Shown: positions 1 through 8,875, numbered from the stretch's first letter. The stretch is 64,000 bases of DNA from Saccharibacter sp. 17.LH.SD (GCF_009834805.1 NZ_WVHO01000009.1:436501-500500); one strand, 5' to 3'. Notes: generated from the sequence alone by a model not told the origin. Numbers and translations: made by a program.

Positions 1-695
1 CTCAGACACCGCCTATATTGCCGCTTCCGCCTGTACCGACGGTTCAGGCTGTTGGGAAGGAAGCTGCGCCACCTCCTGCCATTATTGGGATGATCAGCGT
101 GCAGGAGGTAATGCAGCTTTCAACCGCAGCACAAGAAATGCAGCAAGTGCTTGGGGCACGTCGTGATCGTTTGGCACGTGCTGTTCAAAAAGAAGAAGCG
201 GCTTGGCGTGGAGAACAACAGAAGCTTCAGGTGCAGGCTCGTACGTTGACGTCAGATCAATTGCAAATTCGTGTTCGCCATTTGCAAGAACGTCGGGCGA
301 ATGACCAGCGTGTTTTTGGGAATCAGGCAAGGATTATTCAAGAGGCCTATCAAGTTGCCTTCCATCAAATTGAGCGTGTTTTAGAGCAGAGAAACGGGAT
401 CATTGCTCGGGTCGCGACAGCGCATGGAATGAATTTGGTACTCCACGCAGAACAGGCTGTGCTGCACGTGGATGGCCAGGATATTACAGAGGAAGTGGCT
501 AATCGTCTCAACCAAGTATTACCACATGTCTTTATTCCAGATGATGGTGTTGATCCCGAGACACTGGCAAAATCTGGTAGAATGCCGACGACGGCTGATG
601 AAGAGCGTATGATGCGGCAGGAAGTAGCTCCACAAAGCAATAATGGAGCAGGGAAGTCGCAAGGGGCAGAGTCTGTCTTAAGGCAGCATCACTAG
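1..695 (+). CDS. ompH: OmpH/Skp-family periplasmic chaperone, 5'-truncated by window edge
   Basis: The reading frame is open from the first bases of the window to a TAG at 693-695, so the true start and any signal peptide lie upstream. The visible part is about 230 residues. It begins with a Pro/Ala-rich stretch, then has a long charged helical segment (roughly residues 40-125) rich in Gln, Arg, Glu and Ala with coiled-coil character. This resembles the tentacle helices of Skp/OmpH, which hold unfolded outer-membrane proteins for BamA in the periplasm. The C-terminal tail is polar and low in complexity. It is followed after 9 bases by lpxD, and ompH next to lpxD-fabZ-lpxA is the usual order after bamA in proteobacteria. 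The family call rests on this context plus helix composition; there is no catalytic motif to confirm it. Confidence 0.75.
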   Translation, partial: QTPPILPLPPVPTVQAVGKEAAPPPAIIGMISVQEVMQLSTAAQEMQQVLGARRDRLARAVQKEEAAWRGEQQKLQVQARTLTSDQLQIRVRHLQERRANDQRVFGNQARIIQEAYQVAFHQIERVLEQRNGIIARVATAHGMNLVLHAEQAVLHVDGQDITEEVANRLNQVLPHVFIPDDGVDPETLAKSGRMPTTADEERMMRQEVAPQSNNGAGKSQGAESVLRQHH

Positions 696-704
696 GAGGG
701 TTTC

Positions 705-1760
705 GTGTCAGAGCAGCAGGATAAACATTCTTCTCTTCCGGGTGACCCACGTTTTTTCCGGAGATACGGGCCTTTTGCTCTGACACACATTGAAGAAGCA
801 GCCGGAGTTCCTTCTTCAGGTGGAAAGACCGATACGCTTTTTGAAGGGGTAGCCCCCTTGCAGGCAGCAACATCGCACCATGTTAGCTTTTTAGATAACC
901 GTCGGTATCTTCCGCTCTTAAAAGAAACGAAGGCTGGGGCGGTTATTGTATCGCGAGCTTTCGCAGATGATGTCCCTGGGGGATGTCGACCAATCGTCTG
1001 TGAAGATCCGTATCTCTCCTGGTCGCGTGTTGCACGACTTTTTTATCCACCGTCACCTCCGAATGACTTTCGTCATAAAAGCGCTGTGATCGGCCAAGGG
1101 GTGCATCTTGGTAAAAACGTTACGATCGGTCCCTTTTGTGTCATTGGGGATGGGGCGCGCATTGGTGATGGGTGTGTGATTGGTAGTCATACCACTATTG
1201 GTGATCACGTAGAGATTGGTCGTTATAGCCGCATTGGTAGTCATTGTACGGTATCGCACGCCCTTTTTGGAGAAGGGGTGATTGTCTATCCAGGGGCACG
1301 TATAGGCCAAGATGGTTTCGGTTTTGCCGTCGGGCCGGAAGGTTTTGAAACCATTCCACAGTTGGGGCGTGTTCTTTTAGAGGATGGTGTTGAGATCGGC
1401 GCGAATACGACGATTGATCGTGGTTCCATGCGTGACACTGTTATAGGGGCCGGTAGTCGGATCGATAATCTTGTACAAATTGGGCATAATGTAAGGCTTG
1501 GTCGTTGCTGTATCGTGGTTGCTCAAGCTGGAATCTCAGGATCTACAGAACTTGAGGATTTTGTGACAGTTGCGGCTCAAGCGGGTTTGATTGGGCATAT
1601 TCACATTGGTCGGAAAGCCCGTATTGGGGCTCAATGTGGTGTTATGTCTGACGTTGATGCAGGGGCAGATGTGATTGGCAGCCCGGCTATGCCCTTTCGG
1701 GAGTTTTTCCGTAATGTTGCTATGCTGCGGAAACTTACGCGGAAGGGGCGTTCTGGATAG
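705..1760 (+). CDS. lpxD: UDP-3-O-(3-hydroxyacyl)glucosamine N-acyltransferase LpxD
   Basis: Third step of lipid A synthesis: it transfers a 3-hydroxyacyl chain from acyl-ACP to the 2-amino group of UDP-3-O-acylglucosamine in the cytoplasm. The 351-residue product has the N-terminal uridine-binding domain (about 1-120) followed by a left-handed beta-helix of hexapeptide repeats (about 125-320), with many I-G-x-x-x-x steps. The expected catalytic histidine is His261 in the IGHNV motif. His298 lies 37 residues later, the same spacing as the two active-site histidines of the E. coli enzyme. The start is GTG, chosen because a strong GGAGG lies 6-10 bases upstream. Length is normal for the family. 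It follows ompH and precedes fabZ and lpxA, the classic raetz-pathway cluster. Confidence 0.96.
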   Translation: MSEQQDKHSSLPGDPRFFRRYGPFALTHIEEAAGVPSSGGKTDTLFEGVAPLQAATSHHVSFLDNRRYLPLLKETKAGAVIVSRAFADDVPGGCRPIVCEDPYLSWSRVARLFYPPSPPNDFRHKSAVIGQGVHLGKNVTIGPFCVIGDGARIGDGCVIGSHTTIGDHVEIGRYSRIGSHCTVSHALFGEGVIVYPGARIGQDGFGFAVGPEGFETIPQLGRVLLEDGVEIGANTTIDRGSMRDTVIGAGSRIDNLVQIGHNVRLGRCCIVVAQAGISGSTELEDFVTVAAQAGLIGHIHIGRKARIGAQCGVMSDVDAGADVIGSPAMPFREFFRNVAMLRKLTRKGRSG

Positions 1761-1871
1761 TATTTAGTCCTGATTTTTGATAGAGAAGGCTTCTTCAGAC
1801 ATTCTATATTCCTCAAGAGGTGAGTAGAGTGACTGGGTCGCGAGTGAGTATGGTAGGAAGGTAAAGGGAAA

Positions 1872-2342
1872 GTGGACGAACCGACCGAGCAAATGCATCA
1901 GGTTCCCGAGAGCGTTGATGTGCAGCAGATTATGCAGGCAATTCCTCATCGTTATCCTTTTTTATTATTGGATAAGATGGAGGAGATTAAGGCAGCAGAG
2001 TCTGCTGTTGGCATTAAAAATGTGACGGTAAATGAGCCATTTTTCCAAGGGCACTTTCCGGCACGTCCGGTTATGCCAGGTGTTTTAATTATTGAAGCAA
2101 TGGCTCAAACAGCGGCAACTCTCGTCGTGCTAACCTTAGGGAAGGCTTTTGAGGGGAAACTCGTCTACTTTATGACGGTCGAAGGGGCTAAATTTCGTCG
2201 TCCTGTAGGGCCTGGAGACCAGCTTCGCATACATGTCGATAAAGAACGGGCACGTGGAAACGTTTGGAAGTTTCGTGGTGTTGCGCGTGTGGACGGCGTA
2301 TCAGTTGCAGAAGCAACATTCAGTGCCATGATCGTGGACTAA
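1872..2342 (+). CDS. fabZ: 3-hydroxyacyl-ACP dehydratase FabZ
   Basis: Hot-dog-fold dehydratase of type II fatty acid synthesis, converting 3-hydroxyacyl-ACP to trans-2-enoyl-ACP; it competes with LpxA/LpxD for 3-hydroxyacyl-ACP. The 156-residue product has the family signature HRYPFLLLD near residue 26, catalytic His61 in GHFPARPVMPG, and catalytic Glu75 in LIIEAMAQ. The start is GTG at 1872; an internal ATG at 1893 is an alternative, and the SD is only moderate (AAGG/AAAGGG upstream). A 111-base spacer separates it from lpxD, longer than other gaps in this cluster, and it holds no gene. lpxA begins 4 bases after its stop. Confidence 0.96.
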   Translation: MDEPTEQMHQVPESVDVQQIMQAIPHRYPFLLLDKMEEIKAAESAVGIKNVTVNEPFFQGHFPARPVMPGVLIIEAMAQTAATLVVLTLGKAFEGKLVYFMTVEGAKFRRPVGPGDQLRIHVDKERARGNVWKFRGVARVDGVSVAEATFSAMIVD

Positions 2343-2346
2343 GTTC

Positions 2347-3213
2347 ATGGGGGAGGCATCGGATCGACCGGCGACTGTCAATATTCATCCTACGGCCATT
2401 GTTGATCCCCTAGCGTATTTGGGGGAGAATGTAAGTGTTGGTCCGTGGTGCTGCGTTGGTCCGCATGTACGTTTAGGAGCAGGTGTAAAGTTACATGCTT
2501 CTGTCATGGTGGATGGGCATACAACGCTAGAGCAGGGCGTTGAGGTTTATCCTTTTACGACCGTAGGGTTGGCGCCCCAGGATTTGAAATATGCGGGAGA
2601 GCCGACGCGTTGTCGTGTTGGCGCGAGGACGATCCTTCGGGAAAGTGTGACGATTCATCGTGGGACTGTGCAAGGTCACTCGGAAACGCGTATTGGTTCT
2701 GACTGTCTTTTGATGGCTAATGCTCATGTTGCTCATGATTGCCTGATCGGAAATGATGTCATCATCGTTAACAATGTTGTTATGGGTGGGCATGTAACGA
2801 TTGAGGATGGAGCGCGGATCATGGGATCGGCGGCTTTACATCAGTTCGTTCGTATTGGACGGGGCGCTGTCGTGGGTGGCCTTTGCGGCGTTGAGATGGA
2901 TGTTATTCCTTATGGGAGTGTCTTAGGAAATCGGGCGCGCCTTGTTGGATTAAATTGGGTTGGATTGAGGCGATCAGGCGTTAGCGCGCAAGAGATTCAG
3001 ATTATGCGGCGCGCTTTTAGACAGCTATATCCGCGCTCAGGTGAGAATGGGCAAGTTCTTAGCCAGCGGGTAAGAGATGTTCGAGAGTGTTACGGACATA
3101 TTGAGCGTGTTGCGGAGATGTTGGCCTTTATGGAGGCACCAACGCGTCGTGGAATAACGCGGGCTGCGAGCCGAGTGTTTGTTGACAGTGAAAGTGATGG
3201 AACAGGGCGCTAG
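2347..3213 (+). CDS. lpxA: UDP-N-acetylglucosamine O-acyltransferase LpxA
   Basis: First committed step of lipid A synthesis: acylates the 3-OH of UDP-GlcNAc from 3-hydroxyacyl-ACP. Left-handed beta-helix of hexapeptide repeats spans about residues 12-200, followed by a helical C-terminal domain. Catalytic His130 lies in the ANAHVAHDC motif, matching E. coli His125, with the companion His127. At 288 residues it is about 25 longer than E. coli LpxA, with an extra polar tail after about residue 265. ATG start 4 bases after fabZ stop, and lpxI starts 2 bases after its own stop, indicating one operon. Confidence 0.96.
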   Translation: MGEASDRPATVNIHPTAIVDPLAYLGENVSVGPWCCVGPHVRLGAGVKLHASVMVDGHTTLEQGVEVYPFTTVGLAPQDLKYAGEPTRCRVGARTILRESVTIHRGTVQGHSETRIGSDCLLMANAHVAHDCLIGNDVIIVNNVVMGGHVTIEDGARIMGSAALHQFVRIGRGAVVGGLCGVEMDVIPYGSVLGNRARLVGLNWVGLRRSGVSAQEIQIMRRAFRQLYPRSGENGQVLSQRVRDVRECYGHIERVAEMLAFMEAPTRRGITRAASRVFVDSESDGTGR

Positions 3214-3215
3214 AT

Positions 3216-4082
3216 ATGTCAGACAAAAGGGTGCTTGGCATATTGGCGGGCGGGGGGCCATTACCTGCCCGCTTGGCTCAAGCGGCCTTTGAGCAAGGAT
3301 GGTCTGTTTTTATTGTGGGGTTTGAGGGGTTTGCTGATCCCACTTTGATAGCGCCTTTTCCTCATAAAATGCTTCGTTTGGCCGCGGTAAAAGATATTTT
3401 TTCAGCACTAAGAGAACATGGATGTTCTGATGTGGTGTTGTTGGGGCCCGTGAAACGTCCCGCTTGGCGGGACTTAAAGCCTGACTCCGTTGGTACGCGT
3501 ATTCTTATGCGGCTTGGGCGTGCTGTTTTTTTAGGCGATGATGGCCTGCTCGCAGGGATTGTAAAAATTTTGGAGGAAGAAGGGTTTCGTGTGCGGGGGG
3601 CGCATGAGTTCCTTCATCAAGAGACCCATGCCAAGGGAGTGTTGGGAAAAGTAAGCGTCGACCAGCAGGCGCTTTGTGATATTGCTAGAGCGGCTCAGGT
3701 GCTTTCGGTGATATCGTCTCTCGATATTGGGCAGGGATGCGTCGTTCAAAATGGTGTCGTGCTTGCTCTAGAAGCTCTTGAGGGAACAGACGTTATGCTG
3801 CAGAGATGTCAGCCTTTGAAGCAAGATGGCCCTGGCGGTGTGCTTCTTAAAATGCCTAAATCAGGGCAAGAGTTGCGAGCTGATATGCCAGCTATTGGGC
3901 CAGAAACGGTTCGTCTTGCTCGGCAAGCGTCATTACGTGGTATCGCTTTTGTGAGTGGTATGACATTGGTGATTAATCAGATAGAATGCATAGCAGAGGC
4001 AGATCAATTGGGATTGTTTCTGTACGGTATGACATTAGATGAATTAAATCGTTTATCCGAAAAGGTAGGGAAATCTGTATGA
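3216..4082 (+). CDS. lpxI: UDP-2,3-diacylglucosamine pyrophosphatase LpxI
   Basis: Hydrolyses UDP-2,3-diacylglucosamine to lipid X plus UMP. LpxI is the alphaproteobacterial enzyme that replaces LpxH and is unrelated in sequence to it (established from the Caulobacter enzyme). The 288-residue product begins with the family's Gly-rich segment GILAGGGPLP and carries the C-terminal domain ending SGMTLVINQIE..AD. Position directly after lpxA (2-base gap) supports the call. The stop overlaps the gloA start by four bases (ATGA). In many relatives lpxB follows at this point; here it does not. Confidence 0.93.
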   Translation: MSDKRVLGILAGGGPLPARLAQAAFEQGWSVFIVGFEGFADPTLIAPFPHKMLRLAAVKDIFSALREHGCSDVVLLGPVKRPAWRDLKPDSVGTRILMRLGRAVFLGDDGLLAGIVKILEEEGFRVRGAHEFLHQETHAKGVLGKVSVDQQALCDIARAAQVLSVISSLDIGQGCVVQNGVVLALEALEGTDVMLQRCQPLKQDGPGGVLLKMPKSGQELRADMPAIGPETVRLARQASLRGIAFVSGMTLVINQIECIAEADQLGLFLYGMTLDELNRLSEKVGKSV

Positions 4083-4468
4083 GTACGTATCTTCATACAA
4101 TGATTCGTGTGCGTGATCTGGATCGTAGCTTAGCGTTTTATCGTCTATTGGGCATGCGTGAGTTGCGCCGCAGCGAGGTTCGTGAGGGACGTTACACGCT
4201 CGTTTATATCGGTTTTGATGATAATGCCCATGGACAGGCTGAAATTGAGCTGACGTATAATTGGGATCAAACATCCGATTATGAAGTTGGAAATGGTTTT
4301 GGGCATTTCGCCATTGGTGTTCCCAATGTTGCTGCAGCTGTTGAGGAAGTACGCCAAGGGGGTGGAAAGGTAACGCGTGAGGCAGGCCCTCTGAAGTTTG
4401 GGACTATTATTATCGCGTTTGTGGAAGATCCAGATGGATATAAAGTGGAGCTGATTGAGAAGCCGTAA
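4079..4468 (+). CDS. gloA: Lactoylglutathione lyase (glyoxalase I)
   Basis: Isomerises the glutathione-methylglyoxal hemithioacetal to S-lactoylglutathione, detoxifying methylglyoxal in the cytoplasm. The 129-residue protein aligns end to end with E. coli GloA. All four metal ligands are visible: His6, Glu57 (in the EIELTYNW segment), His76 (FGHFAI) and Glu124 (KVELIE); the EDPDGYK signature is at about 116-122. Its ATG overlaps the lpxI stop (ATGA), so it is translationally coupled to the lipid A genes, an unusual partner. Glutathione for the reaction can come from gshB, also in this window. Confidence 0.95.
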   Translation: MSTYLHTMIRVRDLDRSLAFYRLLGMRELRRSEVREGRYTLVYIGFDDNAHGQAEIELTYNWDQTSDYEVGNGFGHFAIGVPNVAAAVEEVRQGGGKVTREAGPLKFGTIIIAFVEDPDGYKVELIEKP

Positions 4469-4504
4469 AGGTGACAGGGTGGGGCGTGTCGTTCTTAAAC
4501 GGGA

Positions 4505-4533
4505 TTGACAGTTTAGAGGCAGCGCCCTACAAG
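4505..4533 (+). promoter_or_regulatory. Candidate sigma70-type promoter for rpmH-rnpA
   Basis: A perfect -35 hexamer TTGACA (4505-4510) is followed after exactly 17 bases by TACAAG (4528-4533, 4 of 6 matches to TATAAT). It sits about 90 bases upstream of rpmH, the first gene of a new block after gloA. Inferred from sequence only; no start site is known. Confidence 0.5.
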
Positions 4534-4543
4534 CTCCACACGA

Positions 4544-4575
4544 AACAGAAGGGTACGTTTATGCGTGCCCTGTTC
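4544..4575 (+). promoter_or_regulatory. Leader hairpin upstream of rpmH
   Basis: GGGTACG (4551-4557) can pair with CGTGCCC (4564-4570), one G-U pair, around a TTTATG loop, with flanking AACA/TGTT extending the stem across a small bulge. It lies in the presumed rpmH leader. It may be a structural or autoregulatory element; function not established. Confidence 0.3.
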
Positions 4576-4624
4576 TTGTCGCACGCCTTTTGGGGTGTGT
4601 TTGTTGTTTTAGGGGATTAAAATC

Positions 4625-4759
4625 ATGAAGCGCACGTATCAACCTTCTCGACTGGTTCGTAAGCGTCGTCACGGTTTCCGTACGCGGTCTGCAACTGTTG
4701 GTGGACGTCGTGTTTTAGCAAATCGTCGTGCAAAAGGGCGTAAGAGACTATCTGCTTAA
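4625..4759 (+). CDS. rpmH: 50S ribosomal protein L34
   Basis: A 44-residue, very basic protein beginning [19 protein letters not shown] and ending in the [10 protein letters not shown]-type tail, which is diagnostic of L34. It is a structural protein of the large ribosomal subunit. ATG start; the GGGGATT upstream provides a weak SD. rnpA begins two bases after the stop, the nearly universal rpmH-rnpA pairing. It is short, so it is easily missed by length cut-offs. Confidence 0.98.
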   Translation: MKRTYQPSRLVRKRRHGFRTRSATVGGRRVLANRRAKGRKRLSA

Positions 4760-4761
4760 GT

Positions 4762-5103
4762 ATGAAGTTGACTGACCGCCTCAAAAAGCGGTCACAATTT
4801 CTGCGAATAGCTCGTAAAGGACGTAAGGTTGTGACACCTGGTTTAATTGCTCAGGTTTTACCAGGGCAAAAAGGACAGGTGATCAGCGTCGGTTTTACCG
4901 TAACGAAAAAAGTGGGTAATTCTGTCGTGAGAAACCGGACGCGCCGCCGTCTTCGTGAGGCTTTTCGGCTTGTTGCGAGTGAGGCGTCCTCTATGCGCGG
5001 AGGAGAGATCGTCCTTATCGGGCGTGCCACAACGCGTGGGAGGGATTTTTCTCTTTTGAAAGAGGATGTCCGTCGGTGCTTGGTTATGTTGTCATGTGAA
5101 TAG
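4762..5103 (+). CDS. rnpA: Ribonuclease P protein component
   Basis: Basic protein subunit of RNase P, which with the RNA subunit removes 5' leaders from pre-tRNAs. The 113-residue product has the family's conserved block around residues 50-70 ([21 protein letters not shown] region, the RNR motif). Length is typical. It is sandwiched between rpmH (2-base gap) and yidD (7-base gap), the conserved arrangement leading to yidC. Confidence 0.97.
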   Translation: MKLTDRLKKRSQFLRIARKGRKVVTPGLIAQVLPGQKGQVISVGFTVTKKVGNSVVRNRTRRRLREAFRLVASEASSMRGGEIVLIGRATTRGRDFSLLKEDVRRCLVMLSCE

Positions 5104-5110
5104 ATAAGAC

Positions 5111-5338
5111 ATGATAACGCGCATCCTTACTTGCTTTTTGTTGGGGGGCATTGCCCTATATCGTGTGACTTTGAGCCCAATTATGGGTGGACAATGCCGT
5201 TTTCATCCTAGTTGCAGTGTCTATGCAATCGAGGTGGTTAAACGTCATGGCCCATTTCGTGGTGTTTGGTTGACGATAAAACGCTTGGCGCGTTGTCATC
5301 CTTTTTGCGAGGGGGGAGTGGATCATCCCCCACCTTAG
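5111..5338 (+). CDS. yidD: Membrane protein insertion efficiency factor YidD
   Basis: Small inner-membrane-associated protein that assists YidC-dependent insertion. The 75-residue product has a hydrophobic N-terminus followed by the signature CRFHPSCSVYA (around residue 29) and a C-terminal Cys/Gly/Pro segment CEGGVDHPPP. This matches the family pattern CRFxPSCSxYA ... GGxDPxP, with a His for Asp change near the end. It is followed by a 163-base gap with no gene before yidC. Confidence 0.95.
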   Translation: MITRILTCFLLGGIALYRVTLSPIMGGQCRFHPSCSVYAIEVVKRHGPFRGVWLTIKRLARCHPFCEGGVDHPPP

Positions 5339-5501
5339 AAGCGAAAAGGTCTGTAAAAAGCAGGGCGTTGTTATTATACCATTCCACTGCTGTGTGATAC
5401 ATGGGTGAGCGAATAGCCACCTGAATTGTTTTAAAGAGAGATTCATACCCTCAGGAAGGGAGATTTCTCTCCTACGATATGAAAGAAGCGGCTCTACCCC
5501 G

Positions 5502-7235
5502 ATGGAAAGTAGTAAACGCACTCTTCTGGCCATTGTGATTTCGGCCATCGTTCTTGTCGGTTTTAATTATTTTTATCCAAAACCGCAGGATCATCAGGCA
5601 GCTCCCGCCCAATCGTCTTCGGTCGCGCAAGCCACGTCGTCTAACCATGTTCCTTTGCCGCCGTCACAAAAGGCGGCAGCTGAGGCTGTACAATCCGTTC
5701 CTGATCGTCGAATTACGATTGCCGGGAAAGATGTGCGGGGGACATTTAATCTACATGGTGCGCGGTTTGATGATCTCGTTTTGACGCAATATCGTGAGAC
5801 TTTGGCGAAAGACAGCCCGCTCGTTCGTTTGTTGGAACAGGCTGGGAGTCAGTCTCCGAGTTATGTTGTCGTCGGATGGCAGAATATGCCTGGGTATGCG
5901 ACTGTTCTTCCCGATCAAAATAGTTTGTGGGAAAGTGACGGGGGAGAACTTTCTTTAGAACACCCCGTGACCTTGCAGTGGAATAATGGTGCTGGTGTTA
6001 CATTCCGCATTCGCTTGACGTTGGATGAACATTATATGTTCGGCATTGATCAGGAGATTGATAATCAATCTGGTCAACCCATTTCTGTTTATCCTTTCCA
6101 ACGTGTGCAGCGTGATTATCTCCCAGCGGATACAGGGTCTTTTACAGCCTATGAGGGCCCGATTGCTGTAATGAACGGCAAATTGGCTGACAATGGTTAC
6201 AAAAGCTTACGTAAGGGAAGTGACCAGCCGGATCATGTTTCATGGCAGGCCACAGGGCTTGGTGGCTGGGGGGGCATTACGGATAAATATTGGCTGACAG
6301 CCATTGGTGCTGATCCTGCTCAAGCGGTGACAGTGCGTTATGCGTATGTGCCACAGGGTGATGCCGGGTCTTACCAAATTACTTTTTCACGTCGTGATCC
6401 CCAGATAATCCAAAATGGAGCGACGTTAGGTTATACAAGTCATCTCTTTGCTGGAGCAAAGGTGACGAGTTTGCTTCATTACTATGACAAAAAATTTGGA
6501 TTGACCTCTTTTGATAAAGCCATTGATTTTGGTTGGTTTGGTTTTCTAACGCGACCAATTTTATATTTGCTGCATTGGCTTTATGTTCATATCGGGAATT
6601 TCGGTCTTGCCTTGATGGCGTTGACCCTGATTGTGAAGATTGTTCTCTTCCCATTGGCTTATAAAGCAACCGTATCATCTGCGCGGATGAGAATGGTTGC
6701 TCCGAAAATTGCTGAGATACGGGAAAAATACAAAGATGACCCTATGGGGATGAACCAAAGGGTTATGGGGCTTTATAAAGAGGAAAAAATTAACCCGGCG
6801 GGCGGATGCCTTCCCGTGTTGATTCAGGCTCCGATTTTCTTCTGCTTGTATAAGATGCTTAATTTGAGCATTGACGAACGGCATGCGCCTTTCTTCGGGT
6901 GGATTAAGGATCTTTCTGTTCCTGACCCTACAAATCTGCTGAATCTGTTCGGATTGATTCCTTTTGACCCGACCCATATTGCTTCATTCCTTCATCTGAG
7001 CATTTGGGGAGCGGCACTTGGTATTACATTCTGGATCTTGCAGCGAGAAAGTATGGTCAGCATGGATCCAGCACAGGCACGGATTATGCGTTTCATGCCG
7101 CTGGTCTATGTATTTGTGATGTCCAGTTTCCCCGCAGGTCTTCTCGTGTATTACACATGGAACAATTTGCTGACCTTCTTGCAGCAGATATATATCCAGC
7201 GTCACACACGTTTGCCTAAGCCCTTGAAGAAGTAG
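5502..7235 (+). CDS. yidC: Membrane protein insertase YidC
   Basis: Inner-membrane insertase/chaperone working alone or with SecYEG. The 577-residue product has an N-terminal membrane anchor (about 7-27), a Gln/Ser/Ala-rich linker, the large periplasmic beta-sandwich domain (about 65-340), then the conserved insertase core with five membrane segments. These include the AGGCLPVLIQAPIFFCLYKML-type signature and the final segment near residues 535-560. The C-terminus is short and basic. ATG start; engB follows after 10 bases, so the two are probably cotranscribed. Confidence 0.97.
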   Translation: MESSKRTLLAIVISAIVLVGFNYFYPKPQDHQAAPAQSSSVAQATSSNHVPLPPSQKAAAEAVQSVPDRRITIAGKDVRGTFNLHGARFDDLVLTQYRETLAKDSPLVRLLEQAGSQSPSYVVVGWQNMPGYATVLPDQNSLWESDGGELSLEHPVTLQWNNGAGVTFRIRLTLDEHYMFGIDQEIDNQSGQPISVYPFQRVQRDYLPADTGSFTAYEGPIAVMNGKLADNGYKSLRKGSDQPDHVSWQATGLGGWGGITDKYWLTAIGADPAQAVTVRYAYVPQGDAGSYQITFSRRDPQIIQNGATLGYTSHLFAGAKVTSLLHYYDKKFGLTSFDKAIDFGWFGFLTRPILYLLHWLYVHIGNFGLALMALTLIVKIVLFPLAYKATVSSARMRMVAPKIAEIREKYKDDPMGMNQRVMGLYKEEKINPAGGCLPVLIQAPIFFCLYKMLNLSIDERHAPFFGWIKDLSVPDPTNLLNLFGLIPFDPTHIASFLHLSIWGAALGITFWILQRESMVSMDPAQARIMRFMPLVYVFVMSSFPAGLLVYYTWNNLLTFLQQIYIQRHTRLPKPLKK

Positions 7236-7245
7236 GAAGAGGTCC

Positions 7246-7908
7246 ATGAGAGAAATACCCGGACCTCCAACCGAAGATGAAATAGAAGAGGGCCGACGTC
7301 TTTTCGCCGGTTCTTGTGAGTTTTTTTGGGGGGCGCAGACTTTAGAGCAACTTCCAGAGATGCGATCTGCTGAAATTGCTTTTGCAGGGCGGTCTAATGT
7401 TGGTAAATCAAGTATCATTAACGCTTTGACAAACCGGCGTTCTCTAGCGCGTGCCTCCTCAGAGCCTGGGCGGACAAAGCAGCTTAATTTTTTTGATCTG
7501 AATGGCCGTTTAACATTGGTGGATATGCCAGGATATGGTTTTGCGAAGGCTGCAAAATCCGTAAAAGAAGACTGGCAGAAAACGATGTTTTCCTATTTGC
7601 GCGGTCGCCCTAGCTTAGCACGTGTTGTGCTATTGATTGACGGTCGAGTGGGGATCAAAAAATCAGATCGTGAAACGGCTGAATTGCTTGATAAAGCCGC
7701 TGTGGTTTTTCAAGTCGTGCTGACAAAAGCGGATTATTTGTCTGCCAGCGCTCTTGAGAAACGTATTAAGGAAGTAGAGGAGGTTATGGCCTCCCATGCG
7801 GCTGCGTTCCCGCGTATTATATCGACAAGCAGCACAACGGGTCAGGGTATTGCTGAATTGCGAGCCATGATGGCACGTTTTGCTGAACCTAGTTCTCTCC
7901 GTAAGTAA
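7246..7908 (+). CDS. engB: YihA/EngB family GTPase, ribosome biogenesis
   Basis: GTP-binding protein needed for late 50S assembly and cell division. The 220-residue product has the G1 P-loop GRSNVGKSS, the RTKQLNFF segment, G3 DMPGYGFAK and G4 TKAD, in the order expected of the YihA/YsxC/EngB family. An N-terminal extension of about 40 residues precedes the G domain. The start is ATG with GGAAGAGG just upstream. It is located between yidC and argB, as in many alphaproteobacteria. Confidence 0.96.
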   Translation: MREIPGPPTEDEIEEGRRLFAGSCEFFWGAQTLEQLPEMRSAEIAFAGRSNVGKSSIINALTNRRSLARASSEPGRTKQLNFFDLNGRLTLVDMPGYGFAKAAKSVKEDWQKTMFSYLRGRPSLARVVLLIDGRVGIKKSDRETAELLDKAAVVFQVVLTKADYLSASALEKRIKEVEEVMASHAAAFPRIISTSSTTGQGIAELRAMMARFAEPSSLRK

Positions 7909-7977
7909 GGATTTTCTGCACTGATGACTGAGACGTCTTCTGGCCAATCTTCTCTTTCCTCTTTGCCGGAGGAGATT

Positions 7978-8865
7978 ATGACAGCAGCCGAGGTGGATGA
8001 GTCGCATCAAGCTGCTGTTCTTGCTGGAGCGCTTCCTTATTTGCGGCGTTATGCGGGCGATACGATCGTTGTGAAATATGGTGGCCACGCTATGATAGAG
8101 AATACCCTAGCGGCCACCTTCGGACGTGACATCGCCTTGTTGAAACAAGTGGGGATCAACCCAATTGTGGTGCATGGCGGTGGTCCTCAAATTAGTGGCA
8201 TGTTGAAGCGTCTTGATATTGAATCACAGTTTATAGACGGTTTACGCGTGACAGACCGTTCCATGATTGATGTCATTGAGATGGTATTGTCAGGAACGGT
8301 TAATAAACAAGTTGCAGACCTTATTTGCCGAGCAGGGGCTTTAGCGGCAGGTATTTCGGGTCGTGATGGTCGCCTCATCCAAGCAAAAAAATTGGTCTAT
8401 AAGCGGCGTACGGGGGACCATACGCAAGAGGTTGATCTTGGTTATGTTGGGTCACCGGATACGGTAGATCCTCGTATCCTTTATGCTCTATTGGGGGCGG
8501 GTCTTATTCCTGTTGTGGCACCATTGGGGTCAGGGCCGGGAGGTGAGCTTTACAACATTAATGCGGACACCGCTGCAGGGGCGATTGCCGGTGCTGTGCA
8601 AGCCTCACGGCTGTTGATGCTGACTGATGTGCCTGGTGTGTTGGATGAACATGGGAAACGAATTGAGGAATTAAGCGTTGAAGAGGCACGCCGTCGTATC
8701 CGTGATGGATTGATCACGGGGGGGATGATTCCAAAAGTAGAAACATGTTTGAAGGCTGTACAGGCTGGAGCTAAAGCCGCTGTTATTCTTGATGGACGTG
8801 TTCCGCATACATGTCTTTTAGAGTTATTTACGCGTGCCGGTCCTGGGACGTTAATCACCGCCTAA
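7978..8865 (+). CDS. argB: Acetylglutamate kinase
   Basis: Phosphorylates N-acetylglutamate, the second step of arginine synthesis. The amino acid kinase fold is clear: VKYGGHAM near the N-terminus, VVHGGGPQIS, and the C-terminal LTDVPGVLD and GGMIPKVETCLKA motifs. The start at 7978 is preferred because GGAGGA lies 6 bases upstream and the 295-residue product matches the usual length. An in-frame ATG at 7924 would add 18 Ser-rich residues but has a poorly placed SD. An inverted repeat follows the gene. Confidence 0.95.
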   Translation: MTAAEVDESHQAAVLAGALPYLRRYAGDTIVVKYGGHAMIENTLAATFGRDIALLKQVGINPIVVHGGGPQISGMLKRLDIESQFIDGLRVTDRSMIDVIEMVLSGTVNKQVADLICRAGALAAGISGRDGRLIQAKKLVYKRRTGDHTQEVDLGYVGSPDTVDPRILYALLGAGLIPVVAPLGSGPGGELYNINADTAAGAIAGAVQASRLLMLTDVPGVLDEHGKRIEELSVEEARRRIRDGLITGGMIPKVETCLKAVQAGAKAAVILDGRVPHTCLLELFTRAGPGTLITA

Positions 8866-8875
8866 GAAGAAATAG

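Noticed and set aside
7924-7977. Longer N-terminus for ArgB
   Set aside because: The extra Ser-rich residues are not family-like, and a much better SD precedes 7978.
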